In this document: piece after piece, positions 22,650 through 32,160 of the stretch
Layout: every line of letters starts with the position of its first letter
Numbering within the stretch: the first letter of the stretch is position 1
Origin: Eledone cirrhosa
Taxonomy: Eukaryota; Mollusca; Cephalopoda; Octopoda; Eledonidae
Assembly (NCBI GenBank): GCA_964016885.1
Contig: OZ024740.1
Coordinates: 302,311,545-302,375,544 of the forward strand
Direction of reading: 5' to 3'
Length of the DNA stretch: 64,000 nucleotides
Notes under the pieces: generated by a model
What the model was told of the DNA's origin: nothing
Database searches by the model: none
What the model saw: only the letters and a program-made list of their open reading frames with translations
Program-made: the position numbers and the translations under genes

Positions 22650-24230
22650 GTATACACACACAGCACACACAAATATATAGAGATGGAGATATCTTGTAAC
22701 TCGCATCAAGTGCGAGTTATGTGTCGGCATAGCCACACATCACTCAATCTCTCTTAACTTTTGAAAATCATGAAACCTGTGAAACAGGTAAACTTGTGAA
22801 TTATTATAAATAACCCTTTTTAAAGATTCCAGTTGCATTTTCAACTTGCTTCTCATATATATATCGTGTTGCGAACATAGCCTTTGATTTTCGCCTTACA
22901 CTTTGTTGTCGCATATAATAATCATATTATTTTTTTTTCTCATTCCCTTATCTTTACTAGACCAACTTGCATGCTTCACTAAAAATATATGGTCATTACA
23001 TGCCTTGATTTCACCCCTTACGTTTATAATATATATGTGTTACCCCTCGTAGCATATATATATATGTGTGTGTGAGAGAGAGAGAGAGAGTGAGAGAGTG
23101 TGTGTGTGTAGGTTTGCTTGTGTGTATGTATGTATTCATTTATTCTCATATTATTTCATACCAAAATACTTCTAAATTTGGCATGTTTCCATGAAACCCT
23201 GCTCGCAGTTATTACTGCGCTGTCGGTCACAGTCTACTGTAGATATTTGCAACTAATGAACGAGAATATTTACTCACTTAAATCTGTAGAAATAGCTGAC
23301 AATTCTCCTTATGCCTTAAATAAGGATTATTTGGATAATGTCATATTAGACACACTATTAATCAGCAAAAGACGTAGAGATATTGTATGCTGGTATCCCC
23401 TTGATCTCAGCTTGAGCCAAACAACCCCAATAAACCTTTACTCACAAGCCAGCGAGGGAGTTATTTATGCAATCACTTTACCTACATAAATAGATGCCAA
23501 TCTCCCGCGATATACACCAGCAAAAGCATATTGCGTAATTTTGACTTAGCTGCATTTTGTCGTCTGGGAAAAGGACATGGTTGACACGGCTGGACATTTT
23601 CCTTTCCATTAGCCTGCCTGATTAAGACTGACTCGGGGATTAACAACATATAATACTACTACAAATGGTCCTACTAATAGTTTTAGTACTATTACAATTA
23701 CTACAACTACTATTACTACCACTGTCGTTTAATATCCCTTGGTCTTTCTCCCTTTTTCCTCTCAGTTATAGCATTTTCTATGTTTAGCTAAATATTATTA
23801 TAAACATAAAATAAATAGAATAAATAAAGATTAAAAATAAATAATTATTTTTATGTAATTAAAAAAATTCTAAATAAAACAAATAATTTTCTTATTTAAT
23901 TGCAAACTACATAGCCTCTGTCATTACTAAATTCTTAGAAATAAAAGCCAACTATTCTTCAAATCTATCATTTCAAATACTGTTCACAAAATAAACGGTC
24001 TAAAGAAATGAGAACGATGACCATATTTAGAGCGTCCTTCATCATATACATGCGGGAAGAAGGAGGCATTTTGCCACTAGCCTTCCGTGATACCAATTAA
24101 ATCACACACACACAATCTCACTAGACTTATCATGTACAAACAGGAATACACATCCTCATATAAATAATAAAAAACGTTAATATGTACACACACACACACA
24201 CACACGCATACACACACACATATATATATG
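21436..24230. other. Intergenic AT-rich sequence with microsatellites; no confirmed gene
   Basis: Contents: a GC-richer block with a short minus-strand ORF (listed separately), (TA)n at about 22598-22668, a small hairpin (aactcgcatcaagtgcgagtt, about 22697-22717), (GA)n at about 23071-23095 and (CA)n at 24186-24222. A 123-codon frame at 23118-23489 shows no recognised motif. Confidence 0.4.
21567..21794 (-). CDS. Small unrecognised ORF (75 codons)
   Basis: Starts MEEKVGLRGEGDRLYTYGG and contains NSAPTSPDSFLRRAANVNHP. It lies in a GC-richer patch than its surroundings and its composition is protein-like, but I recognise no family. It could be the start of an eroded retroelement ORF or chance. 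Confidence 0.15.
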   Translation of the reverse strand: MEEKVGLRGEGDRLYTYGGVVFHLRPVVKSAKAFPSTMASDTRSNSAPTSPDSFLRRAANVNHPLGMIAVVRQSS

Positions 24231-24435
24231 TATAACAAAGAAGGTGTGGTAATATAAAAGGTGGACCATAACGCACCAGAGTACTCAATACTTAGGGTAG
24301 TAGAGGGCGTAATAGGAAAAGGGTCAAGACCCCGACGGCTAAGCTCCGGCCGTTTCTACAGTTAGATCCGAACAGTTCAGATCTAACTGTCGAAACGGGC
24401 GGAATTCAGCCGTCGGCGTCCTGACTCTTTTCCTA
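24231..24435 (+). repeat. Foldback unit, copy 1 (stem 56 bp inside a unit of about 205 bp)
   Basis: 24313-24368 pairs with 24380-24435 (stem around a ...CGACGGCT...CCGTTTC... core). The flank 24231-24312 together with the stem is an inverted copy of 26883-27076. (TA)n-type runs lie on both sides. Confidence 0.85.
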
Positions 24436-24594
24436 TATATATATCTACGTTAACTGCCGATGTTTTATTTTAATTTTAATTTTAATTTTGCTTTGATTCT
24501 GTTTTAATATGATTTTAATTTTTGAATTTAAGTTGCCATTCAGAAATAATATAATTTATGTCACCCCACTGTGCATCAATATATACATATGTAT
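24436..24594. other. TTTTAATT-rich spacer
   Basis: A short (TTTTAA)n-like tract at about 24466-24490 followed by unique AT-rich DNA. Confidence 0.5.
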
Positions 24595-24905
24595 CTGTAT
24601 GTCTCTTGCGTTGGAAAGGAGGTCACGTATGTATACAAACATTGAAAAATGCTCCGAAGACTCCAAACCTCGGTTTGGATGAAACAAATGTAAGCTAATA
24701 AATGGTTTGAACATAACTTTGATTCCTGTGAATTCTATATAACTGCTCTGTAGAACAACTGATGTTATTACATTGAGCTATTTATCTTACTGGTAATAAG
24801 GTAGTAATAAATTACTGTCTTTCACTGTTTAGGATTTAAAATATATATAACTATAAAAAGTTTTAGTATATACATAACCATAAATAGTATCCTTAATACT
24901 ATATA
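24595..24905 (-). mobile_element. Solo terminal-repeat fragment of the PLE1 family
   Basis: It corresponds to the right arm of PLE1 (about 45130-45286) and, beyond that arm's truncated end, to the reverse complement of 40247-40400. Shared landmarks: catatgtatctgtatgtctctt, the ccgaaga hairpin motif, and ttacattgagcta...ggtaataaggtag. It is diverged from PLE1. No coding sequence is attached. Confidence 0.8.
24650..24696 (+). ncRNA. Hammerhead-ribozyme-like hairpin, PLE1 family
   Basis: Stem I remnant TGCT, core CCGAAGA (24654-24660), an 8-bp stem II TCCAAACC/GGTTTGGA with loop TC, then GAAAC-AAAT-GTA (24681-24692), followed by AGC complementary to GCT. This is the order of a type I hammerhead with a 2-bp stem III. 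It departs from consensus at U4 (C here) and at pair 10.1-11.1 (C/U). Stem II is better paired than in the PLE1 copies at 40445 and 45195. Confidence 0.4.
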
Positions 24906-24918
24906 TATATATATACAT

Positions 24919-24968
<50 letters not shown>

Positions 24969-25025
24969 ATGCAACCATTATATATCTATCCGGGAGCTTC
25001 CAACAGTAATGGTTGCATTTTTTAA
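24906..25025. repeat. (TA)n followed by a small inverted repeat
   Basis: Interrupted TA/CA tract 24899-24961. Then aaaaaatgcaaccatta (about 24964-24980) pairs with taatggttgcatttttt (about 25007-25023). Confidence 0.85.
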
Positions 25026-25256
25026 GGGTATGTCAATATTTATTCATAAAACTGATCTATATTATATTTTATCTTATGAAAGCACACCATAATTTAACTT
25101 GGTGTCCTTGAAATATGTATAATGAAATAAATATGGTTTTATAAATATAGTTTCCATTTGTTAATATCGTATTTTTACTCCAAATATTTGTTGAGTGCTT
25201 TATATCAGTTATAAAAATATTTGCTTGTTGTATCCCAACAATTTAAATAGAACTTT

Positions 25257-25294
<38 letters not shown>

Positions 25295-25323
25295 AGCACA
25301 CACATACACACACACACACACAC

Positions 25324-25399
<76 letters not shown>
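25257..25399. repeat. (TA)n-(CA)n-(TA)n compound microsatellite
   Basis: TA 25258-25291, CA about 25297-25325, TA 25327-25398, directly abutting a SINE. The Ile/Tyr frame across it is an artefact. Confidence 0.95.
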
Positions 25400-25400
<1 letters not shown>

Positions 25401-25583
25401 TGAAGGCGTGTGGCTGAGTGTTTAGAGAATTGGACCAGGCGATGCGTTATGTCCTTGAGCCAGACACTTTATTTTACGTTGCTCCTTCTAGCTGGAGTTG
25501 CGACCGATAGATAGTACTAGCAATTGGAAAGACCAACGGAAACATTGTTTCCTCGGTCCGATTTGACGAAAGTCGATCGTTCC
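25401..25583 (+). mobile_element. tRNA-derived SINE lacking its B box
   Basis: Same family as the copy at 46204-46424 (tggctgagtg A box, gcgaccgatagatagta body, agtcgatcgttcc end). About 35 bp containing the B box is missing after gaattgga; the breakpoint is flanked by TGGA in the intact copy, which suggests a short-homology deletion. It cannot carry a functional pol III promoter. Confidence 0.8.
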
Positions 25584-25633
25584 AAAATAAATATATATAT
25601 ATAAAACATTAAAAGGAAAACAGAGTCATGATA

Positions 25634-26613
25634 TAAGTTAAAACAATGAAATAAAAAATCAAGTCATTAGAGATATACTTCACTGCTTTACGATCGTTTC
25701 TAGATCATGATAATACATTGTAGCTATACTCCGTTATTGATCTATGTAAGGTATGTGTGTATTTGATTATGTGCATATGTGTAAATGTGTATTTAGGTGT
25801 GTATCTATTTGTGCGTGTGTATATTTTTGGTTGGATATCAATATAACTGTACCTCTCTATATATAGTGTGGATATTTGCACTTTTTAGTCTATGAAATGT
25901 ATGTGTTTTACTATGCCAACATGTATTTATCTGAGTTTGATTATTTATGCATAAACATACTTGATAGTATTTTAGAGCGTATCATATGCTGTATTATACT
26001 AAGTGCAATTTACCACACCGTACTATATTGTATTGGTTATGTTGTATATTATCGCATCACTGTATTTCATTATCTTATTATAATTTTCATCTTTTAATAT
26101 ACTATCTTTCCTAGCCACAACCTTAATTTATATTCACCTAAAAAGTCAATACAACAATAATCACCATTTATTTTGACATTCTTTTTAACTTCACTATACC
26201 AGATACATTCAACTATCAGTTTGACAATCCATTTCCTCCTAATAGAGTTTTATGCCAATTCTACTATTAACACCATTCAACCATTCCTTTCAAAGGGTCA
26301 TGACCTCAACTAAAGTCTATTACTTTTCATCTCAACACCATATGAAAAAAACAATTTGATTCGTTAGTTCTTCAACTACCTCAAGGACATGATACTAACA
26401 TACTAATTCTGAATAAAATTATTACTGCTTTTGAAAACAGCTGGTGATATGCATGTAAAGTAAAAATTCTCTTTATCTTATATTTTGTAACAAACCTTAC
26501 ATAGATCAATAACGGACTATAGCTACAATGTATTATCATCATCTAGAAACGATTGTAAAGCAGTAAAGTATATCTCTAATGACTTGATTTTTTATTTCAT
26601 TGTTTTAACTTAT
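25634..26613. mobile_element. Non-autonomous element with 119-bp terminal inverted repeats
   Basis: 25634-25752 pairs with 26494-26613 with few mismatches. The interior of about 740 bp has no recognisable protein. (TA)n abuts the right end and lies near the left end. It could be a MITE-type DNA transposon or a decayed Penelope-like unit with inverted ends. Confidence 0.75.
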
Positions 26614-26662
26614 ATATATATATATATATATATTAGAATTGGTGCTCTGAAATATATACATT

Positions 26663-26687
26663 CATATATATATATATATATATATAT
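26663..26687. repeat. (TA)n microsatellite
   Basis: TA run directly before the palindrome at 26688. Confidence 0.9.
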
Positions 26688-26851
26688 ATTGTTATACTTG
26701 GGGAGGGTCATATTTGCGTAATATTGCCAGAATTAATAACAGAACACACTCACTGTTTGGTTGGTTTATTGGCAATATTACGCAAATATGACCCTCCCCA
26801 AGTATAACAATATCTGTTTCGACACACGATTTCATATAAAAAACCTCGCAA

Positions 26852-26866
<15 letters not shown>
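26688..26866. mobile_element. PLE2-type terminus folded into a perfect palindrome
   Basis: 26688-26729 pairs perfectly with 26770-26811 (42-bp arms, 40-bp loop). The arm (attgttatacttggggaggg...attgcca) and the flank to about 26860 (tatctgtttcgacacacg...) resemble the outer end of PLE2 at 49610-49700. (TA)n lies on both sides. Confidence 0.75.
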
Positions 26867-26882
<16 letters not shown>

Positions 26883-26886
<4 letters not shown>

Positions 26887-27076
26887 AACCAGTAAGACCC
26901 CGACGGCTGAGCTCAAGCCGTTTCGACGGCTAAATCAGTCCAGAATTAGCCGTCGAAACGGCTTGAGCTCAGCCGTCGGGGTCTTACTGGTTCCTATTAC
27001 CCACTCTACTACCCTAAGTATTGAGTACTTTGGTGCGTTATGGTCCACCTGGTTCCTTACCACATTTCCTTCGTTA
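26883..27076 (-). repeat. Foldback unit, copy 2 (perfect 51-bp stem)
   Basis: 26883-26933 pairs perfectly with 26946-26996. With its flank to 27076 it is an inverted copy of 24231-24435, giving an outer inverted repeat of about 200-bp arms 2.4 kb apart. (TA)n lies at 26856-26884 and 27075-27102. Confidence 0.85.
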
Positions 27077-27102
27077 TATATATATATATATATATATATA
27101 TC

Positions 27103-27640
27103 ACCTTTAACCTACTACCCTTCAAGATTGAACACAATCACCACCCTGATTGTATGACTGCCACTAATGTTTCTCCCACACCACTTTCCTTCTATTCCTT
27201 ATACCACCAAATTATTCCTCCCCCACATTACTGACACCTCCATCACCCCCAATCAATACAACAGAAATCCTACCAGTGCAATTATTTCAATTAGTACCAC
27301 ACTAAATTGCCTCCATTCCTTCAAACCCACAACCGCCATCATCACGTTGGTATATCCCCATCTCCACATTACACGAGACCTTACACAAAAACATCAATCA
27401 CCACTATGATCAATCCATCACTATCATCACCACCGCAAAACTTATATCTGTCACTCCTACTACTTCCATCAACACATCACAAACCTTTCTATACTAATAC
27501 TTTCATCATCATATACCAATATGACAACCATGACACCACTATTACCATCACATCAAAATACCGACATCACTGCTAATATCATCACCACAACATCAACTAC
27601 TACCACCACCTCACTGCTACGATTACACCACCACCCCACT
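27103..27640. other. C/A-rich low-complexity DNA; no gene
   Basis: Short Pro/Thr/His-rich frames only, all compositional. Confidence 0.5.
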
Positions 27641-27778
27641 ATTCCAGTACTACTACTACTACTACTATTACTACTGCTTCCCTTGTTACTACTACTACTA
27701 CCACTACTACTACTGTTACTACTACTACTACTACTACTACTACTACCACTACTACTACTACTTCCATTATTACTAGCA
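27641..27778. repeat. (ACT)n triplet array
   Basis: ACT/ACC triplet repeats read as poly-Leu or poly-Thr depending on frame; not coding. Confidence 0.9.
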
Positions 27779-27782
27779 CAGT

Positions 27783-27912
27783 TACGTCCCTTTACAGACT
27801 GAGTTCAAATCCCGCCGAGGTTAACTTTGCCTTTCATCCTTACGGGGTCGATAAAATAAAGTACCAGTAATACACTGGAATAATTGCTGGCCTTGTGCCA
27901 AAAGTAGAAACA
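27783..27912 (+). mobile_element. Lys-type SINE, 5'-truncated
   Basis: ttacgtccctttacagactGAGTTCAAATCC (B box), then the gccgaggttaactttgcc block, the gggtcgataaaataaagtac block and the tail ggccttgtgccaaaagtagaaa. It runs straight into ACT repeats. Confidence 0.85.
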
Positions 27913-28195
27913 ATTACTACTACTACTACTACTACTTCCACTTTTACTACTACAATAACGTAAACAAGCTCCACTAAAACAACCACCATCCCCGCCATGA
28001 ATACTACCATCACTACTATAGCCACTACTACTACTAATGCTACTACTACTACTACTAATGCTACTACTACTACTACTACTACTACTACAACTGATAATAA
28101 CAGTACTGCTGCTGTTGTTACTACCACTACTACTACCACTACTACCACCACTAAACCTTCTACTACTACTACTACTACTACTACTACAACTTCCA
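27913..28195. repeat. (ACT)n/(ACC)n array downstream of the SINE
   Basis: Triplet array interrupted by unique patches. It begins exactly at the SINE tail, suggesting growth from the tail. Confidence 0.85.
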
Positions 28196-28448
28196 CCCCA
28201 TCACCAAATACCCTACCTCACCAACTATCAATACCTCCAGCTACACAGCACATCAAAAAAAAAAAGCTGCTGAAATCAATAGACAGCTGTGTTAGTCTAG
28301 CGGCAGCCATTGTTCACCTTCCTCTCTGTTCTTCCGACCAAAGTCAACACTGATTTGGCTGACATATCTTCTTATCTTTTCATCGTCGTGCCGCCGCCAT
28401 CGCCACCACCACAAACTCACTGCAGCTTCTGTCGCACACTGCAATGTG

Positions 28449-28449
<1 letters not shown>

Positions 28450-28493
<44 letters not shown>
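28450..28493. repeat. (TA)n microsatellite
   Basis: About 22 TA units. Confidence 0.95.
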
Positions 28494-28494
<1 letters not shown>

Positions 28495-28644
28495 GAGAAG
28501 TGCACCAGCTAAGATATAAACAACAATAATATTAGCAGTATTACTAACTCTTTAGATGGCTGATGCAGGTTTTTTGTTGTTGTTTTTTTTTGTGATATCG
28601 TTCGTGTTGTTCTTACTATTAAGAAATGCTGCTGATTAAATCAA

Positions 28645-28792
28645 CAATTGCTACTACTACTACTACCATTACTACCACCACCACTACAAGCACTACTACT
28701 ACCATCACCACTACAACCACTACTACTACCATCACCACCACAAGCACTACAACTACTACTACTACTATTACTACTACTACTAATTCTACTAC
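28645..28792. repeat. (ACT)n/(ACC)n array
   Basis: Imperfect triplet array; overlapping poly-Thr, poly-Leu and poly-Val frames are artefacts. Confidence 0.9.
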
Positions 28793-28894
28793 ATCTTTCT
28801 TTACACAAAAATGCACACAGTATTGTCATGCTTTCTTAATTTGAACACTGTGTCACTCCTGAAGAAATAATTCCTGTTTCTACTACATGTTTGT

Positions 28895-29020
28895 GGGCAT
28901 ATAGCTACGTCCCTTTACGTTCTGATTCCAATCACGCCAAGGCTAAATAAAGTCCCAGTAACGCACTGGAATCGAGTTTATCAACTTTCCCTTCTCCGAA
29001 GTATGTGACTAAATAAGAAA
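28895..29020 (+). mobile_element. Lys-type SINE with internal deletion
   Basis: tacgtccctttacgttctgattccaatcacgcc, then a jump to aataaagtcccagtaacgcactgg and a gaaaccatt tail. The cctttcatcc...tcgat section is missing. Followed by ACT repeats. Confidence 0.75.
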
Positions 29021-29024
29021 CCAT

Positions 29025-29069
<45 letters not shown>

Positions 29070-29093
29070 CACCATCACTACTACTACTAATAA
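29021..29093. repeat. (ACT)n array between two SINE tails
   Basis: The array lies between the 3' ends of a plus-strand and a minus-strand SINE. Confidence 0.9.
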
Positions 29094-29282
29094 TTGTTTC
29101 TACTTTTGGCACAAGGCCACCAATTATCCAGTGTATTACTGGTACTTTATTTTATCGACCCTGTGAGGATGAAAGGCAAAGTTAACCTCGGCGGGATTTG
29201 AACTCAGAATGGCAAGGGCCGTAACTCTATGCGTCAAAGCACGGCGTCCGACCCTCTACCGATACTGCTAATCTATCGCCCT
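29094..29282 (-). mobile_element. Full Lys-type SINE
   Basis: Best complete copy. On the minus strand: tRNA head ggcgatagattagcagtatcgg (A box region), B box GAGTTCAAATCC, body, and tail ggccttgtgccaaaagtagaaacaatt then ATT/AGT units. Its 5' end abuts the triplet tail of the Tx1-type LINE. Confidence 0.9.
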
Positions 29283-29558
29283 TCTACTACTACTACTAAT
29301 AATAATGATTTCATTTATTGGCCACAAGGGCCGACATATAGGGGACAACACAATAGACAGGGACAGTGGGGGTTTACATAGAGATCGAGTAAGTATAAAT
29401 AACAAAAAACAAAATAACAATAAAAATACAACAATGAAAGTTCCCCAATAAGAGGGATCACCACCCAGGGTTGACTCAAGCACCCCACCAGTCCTGAGCC
29501 ACCTGACGCTCCTAGGGCACCCGGGAAGGGCACCCCTCTCCTTCTCGAATTCACCAGC

Positions 29559-30311
29559 CTACAGGCGCATGATCAGAGTAGGCCCACTCACGCGGGCCAT
29601 TCTCGCCACATTCACCCACCTTTCAGTAAATGTACTGGGGGGCAGCACTTCTCTCTCCACCCTCACCTTCCTTTCCAAGTGAAACTTGAAGAAGTTGATG
29701 AGGGATTGGCCGAAGAGAAAAGTGTCTGTCTTCAGTCCTTTCAACCTGGTCCACCATGCAACCTCTTTCGCTACTGCCACCAGGCAGAGGAAAATTGCCT
29801 GCCCTTCCTGACCAAAAGAAGGCGGCGGGTCAATCTTCACTATGGACTCGGACGATAGCCGGATCCGTTCTACACGCGACAATAGCTGTTCGACATAACC
29901 CCACAAGTCAGCAATGCACGGACACTGGACGAGTGCGTGCAGAACGGTTTCGTCGCTCTGCGCGCATCTCGGGCAGGTTCGTCTGACAGCACTTCCGTGC
30001 CTGTAGAGTTTATCCCGAACCGGCAGCGCCCCCCGGTAGCACTGCCAAGCGAGGGATTTCTGGAAGTTATCCATCGTCCCCGGCTCGAAAGTCCTCCGGA
30101 ACATACTGGTCAGTTCTACTTCGTTGACGCCTAGAGCCTCTCCTAGTACGTCATCGTACTTGCCCTCCACTAATCCTCTATAGAAATCTTGAGTGGAAGT
30201 TCCACTGACCGCATTGCCCACCTTGCAGAGTGCAGTGAGCGCCTGGCAACATTCCAGATGCCAGTCGCCCAGTCTCGGTCTCTTCTTGACCCAGGACTGC
30301 AGCTCAGTCAA
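29559..30311 (-). CDS. Tx1-type LINE ORF2, C-terminal zinc-finger part
   Basis: About 250 codons. LTELQSWVKKRPRLGDW, SLAWQCYRGALPVRDKLYRHG, then the RVT zinc finger CPRCAQSDETVLHALVQCPC, ending at 29559. The first in-frame codon is TTG; this is not a true start but the continuation of the RT across a one-base frameshift near 30304-30315 (a CTCTTT stretch). Its role in related LINEs is nucleic-acid binding during target-primed reverse transcription. Confidence 0.85.
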   Translation of the reverse strand: MTELQSWVKKRPRLGDWHLECCQALTALCKVGNAVSGTSTQDFYRGLVEGKYDDVLGEALGVNEVELTSMFRRTFEPGTMDNFQKSLAWQCYRGALPVRDKLYRHGSAVRRTCPRCAQSDETVLHALVQCPCIADLWGYVEQLLSRVERIRLSSESIVKIDPPPSFGQEGQAIFLCLVAVAKEVAWWTRLKGLKTDTFLFGQSLINFFKFHLERKVRVEREVLPPSTFTERWVNVARMARVSGPTLIMRL

Positions 30312-32160
30312 AGAGATGAGCTGCGGAAAGGCCCGTCTTTACAAACGGCGACCACACCTGTTCACCGTTTAGGCAAAATATCTGGAGATGTCGCAGCCTC
30401 AGCGCATTTCTGCGCATCATTAGCCACGGCATGCCGAGCCCTCCACGAAGAGGGTGCTGGCAGCAGATGGACCGCCTCACCAACGGGACCCGTCCCCTCC
30501 ACAAAAATTTGAAAAGGAGCCGTTCCAAATTGGCGAGGCGTGGACGGGGGCAAGGCACGACGGTCAGGCGGTAGTAGATGACGGACGCGATGTACGCGTT
30601 CGCCACCTCCGCCCGCCCTTTCAGTGATAGCTTTCTCTCAGCCCATTTCTGGGTGAGGTTGGCTGTCCTGCTCGTCACCTCGTCCCAATTCTTATCCACC
30701 TGGAGGTCTGGTCCGAACCAAACCCCGAGCAACTTTACCGGTCCGTCTGTCCAGCGCCCAACGACGCTGTTGGACGGCATGGACTTGCCTCTCCAGGTGC
30801 CGAGCTGCAAGCCCACCGACTTTTCCGGGTTAAGTTTTGCTCCCGTCAACCTTTCATATTCCTCCAAATGGGTGCGGATCACCTCGATTTCCGAGGTGTC
30901 CGACACCATCACGGTGATGTCGTCCGCATAAGCGGACGCAGCCTTTCTACGTCCCGGTTCGAGCGGGATGCCCTGCAACAACTCCAGCTTCCGCAGTAGA
31001 GGCTCAAGAGTCAATACGTACAGAAGTGAGGAGAGAGGGAACCCTTGACGGACCGATCGAGAGATCTGAAACGGTTCCGAGAGGTGGCCATTAACTTTGA
31101 CCACCGAGCAGATGCCGCTGTACATTGCAGCGATCCAGCTTCTGAAGACGGGGCCGAAGCCAGCCGCCTCGAGGACAGCCTCCAAGTACCGATGGTCGAC
31201 CCTATCGAATGCTTTCGATTGATCTAAATTGATCAGAGCCCCACCGAAGCCAGGTTTGCATCCAACCCTCTCTATGATGTATCGCATGAGGTGGAGGTTG
31301 TCGTGTATGGACCTGGTCGGGATTGCGCAAGTTTGCGCCTCCCCAACCAAATCTTTGACGACAAGCGCCAACCTTTTCGCTAACACCTTGGCCAAAATCT
31401 TAAACTCTGTGTTGAGCAGGGTTATGGGCCTGAAATTATCTAGTGTGTCCCTCTTGTTCTCGTCTTTCCTTATCAGCGTCACTACGCCACGGCTCACAGA
31501 ACTGGGAATGCTCCCGTTCTGCTGCCAGTTGCAGTAGAGCGCTTCGAGGAGATCGGAGAACAAGTCTGGCATATTTACGTAAAGCTCGTAGGGCAGACCA
31601 TCCAAACCGGGTGACTTGCGACTCGAGCAGCCGACAAGGGCGTCCTGAATTTCGACTGATGTTATCGGCTCTTCGCAGCGCTCAGCGTCGGCCGTCGAGA
31701 GGCGTGGCAAGCCGTCGAGGTAGGGACTGAAGTCCGCCGCCGTCTCCGACTCACCCATCCTCCCGAACAATCGAGCAAAGTGCTGGCGAAAGGCCTCACA
31801 CATCTGCTTGGAATCGCTCAGTTCGTGCCCATCTCGATCCGTCAAAGACCGAATTGTGGTTTTATTTCCACGCTGCGTCTCTGCAAAGCGAGCCCATCGG
31901 GCAGCTTTGGTTCCCTCGTTCCTCAGAGCACGCGCCTTAGCTCTGACAATGCAACCTTCGTGTTTCGCATTGAAGAAATGGTCTAGTGCCATTCTCGCCG
32001 CTAGCACGTCTGTTGCAATGCCACTACAAATAGCCTCGTCTAACTTAGCTATCAGCCCCTCCTCCTTTCTATTTTTCTCTATTGCTACTTCTTTGCTAAA
32101 TCCTATCGAGGTTGCTCTAATCTCTCTTTTGAGAGCCCCCCCACCACCTGTTGTTGACAA
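30304..32160 (-). CDS. Tx1-type LINE ORF2, reverse transcriptase part
   Basis: About 618 codons. Blocks in order: SRKSPGLDGLPYELY, VVTLIRKDENKRDTLDNFRPITLLNTEFKI (split here for length: VVTLIRKDENKRD and NFRPITLLNTEFK), ALINLDQSKAFDRVDH (motif A), SVRQGFPLSSLLYVLTLEPL (B), ASAYADDITVMV (C, catalytic YADD), KLLGVWFG and a thumb. It closely resembles Tx1-type RTs that I know from fish and invertebrates. The apparent start is TTG: the frame is really continuous with the endonuclease across a G7 run (C7 at 32161-32167); six Gs would join them. Confidence 0.9.
   Translation of the reverse strand: MSTTGGGGALKREIRATSIGFSKEVAIEKNRKEEGLIAKLDEAICSGIATDVLAARMALDHFFNAKHEGCIVRAKARALRNEGTKAARWARFAETQRGNKTTIRSLTDRDGHELSDSKQMCEAFRQHFARLFGRMGESETAADFSPYLDGLPRLSTADAERCEEPITSVEIQDALVGCSSRKSPGLDGLPYELYVNMPDLFSDLLEALYCNWQQNGSIPSSVSRGVVTLIRKDENKRDTLDNFRPITLLNTEFKILAKVLAKRLALVVKDLVGEAQTCAIPTRSIHDNLHLMRYIIERVGCKPGFGGALINLDQSKAFDRVDHRYLEAVLEAAGFGPVFRSWIAAMYSGICSVVKVNGHLSEPFQISRSVRQGFPLSSLLYVLTLEPLLRKLELLQGIPLEPGRRKAASAYADDITVMVSDTSEIEVIRTHLEEYERLTGAKLNPEKSVGLQLGTWRGKSMPSNSVVGRWTDGPVKLLGVWFGPDLQVDKNWDEVTSRTANLTQKWAERKLSLKGRAEVANAYIASVIYYRLTVVPCPRPRLANLERLLFKFLWRGRVPLVRRSICCQHPLRGGLGMPWLMMRRNALRLRHLQIFCLNGEQVWSPFVKTGLSAAHLFD

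Noticed and set aside
23118..23489. 123-codon ORF
   Set aside because: No recognisable motif, starts in a TG-rich tract, AT-rich codons; not supported as a gene.
27521..28353. Open frames of poly-Leu, poly-Val and poly-Thr up to 118 codons
   Set aside because: They are all frames of (ACT)n/(ACC)n triplet arrays; open on both strands by composition alone.
28619..28844. Five overlapping triplet-repeat frames on both strands
   Set aside because: Same reason: an (ACT)n array without stop codons.
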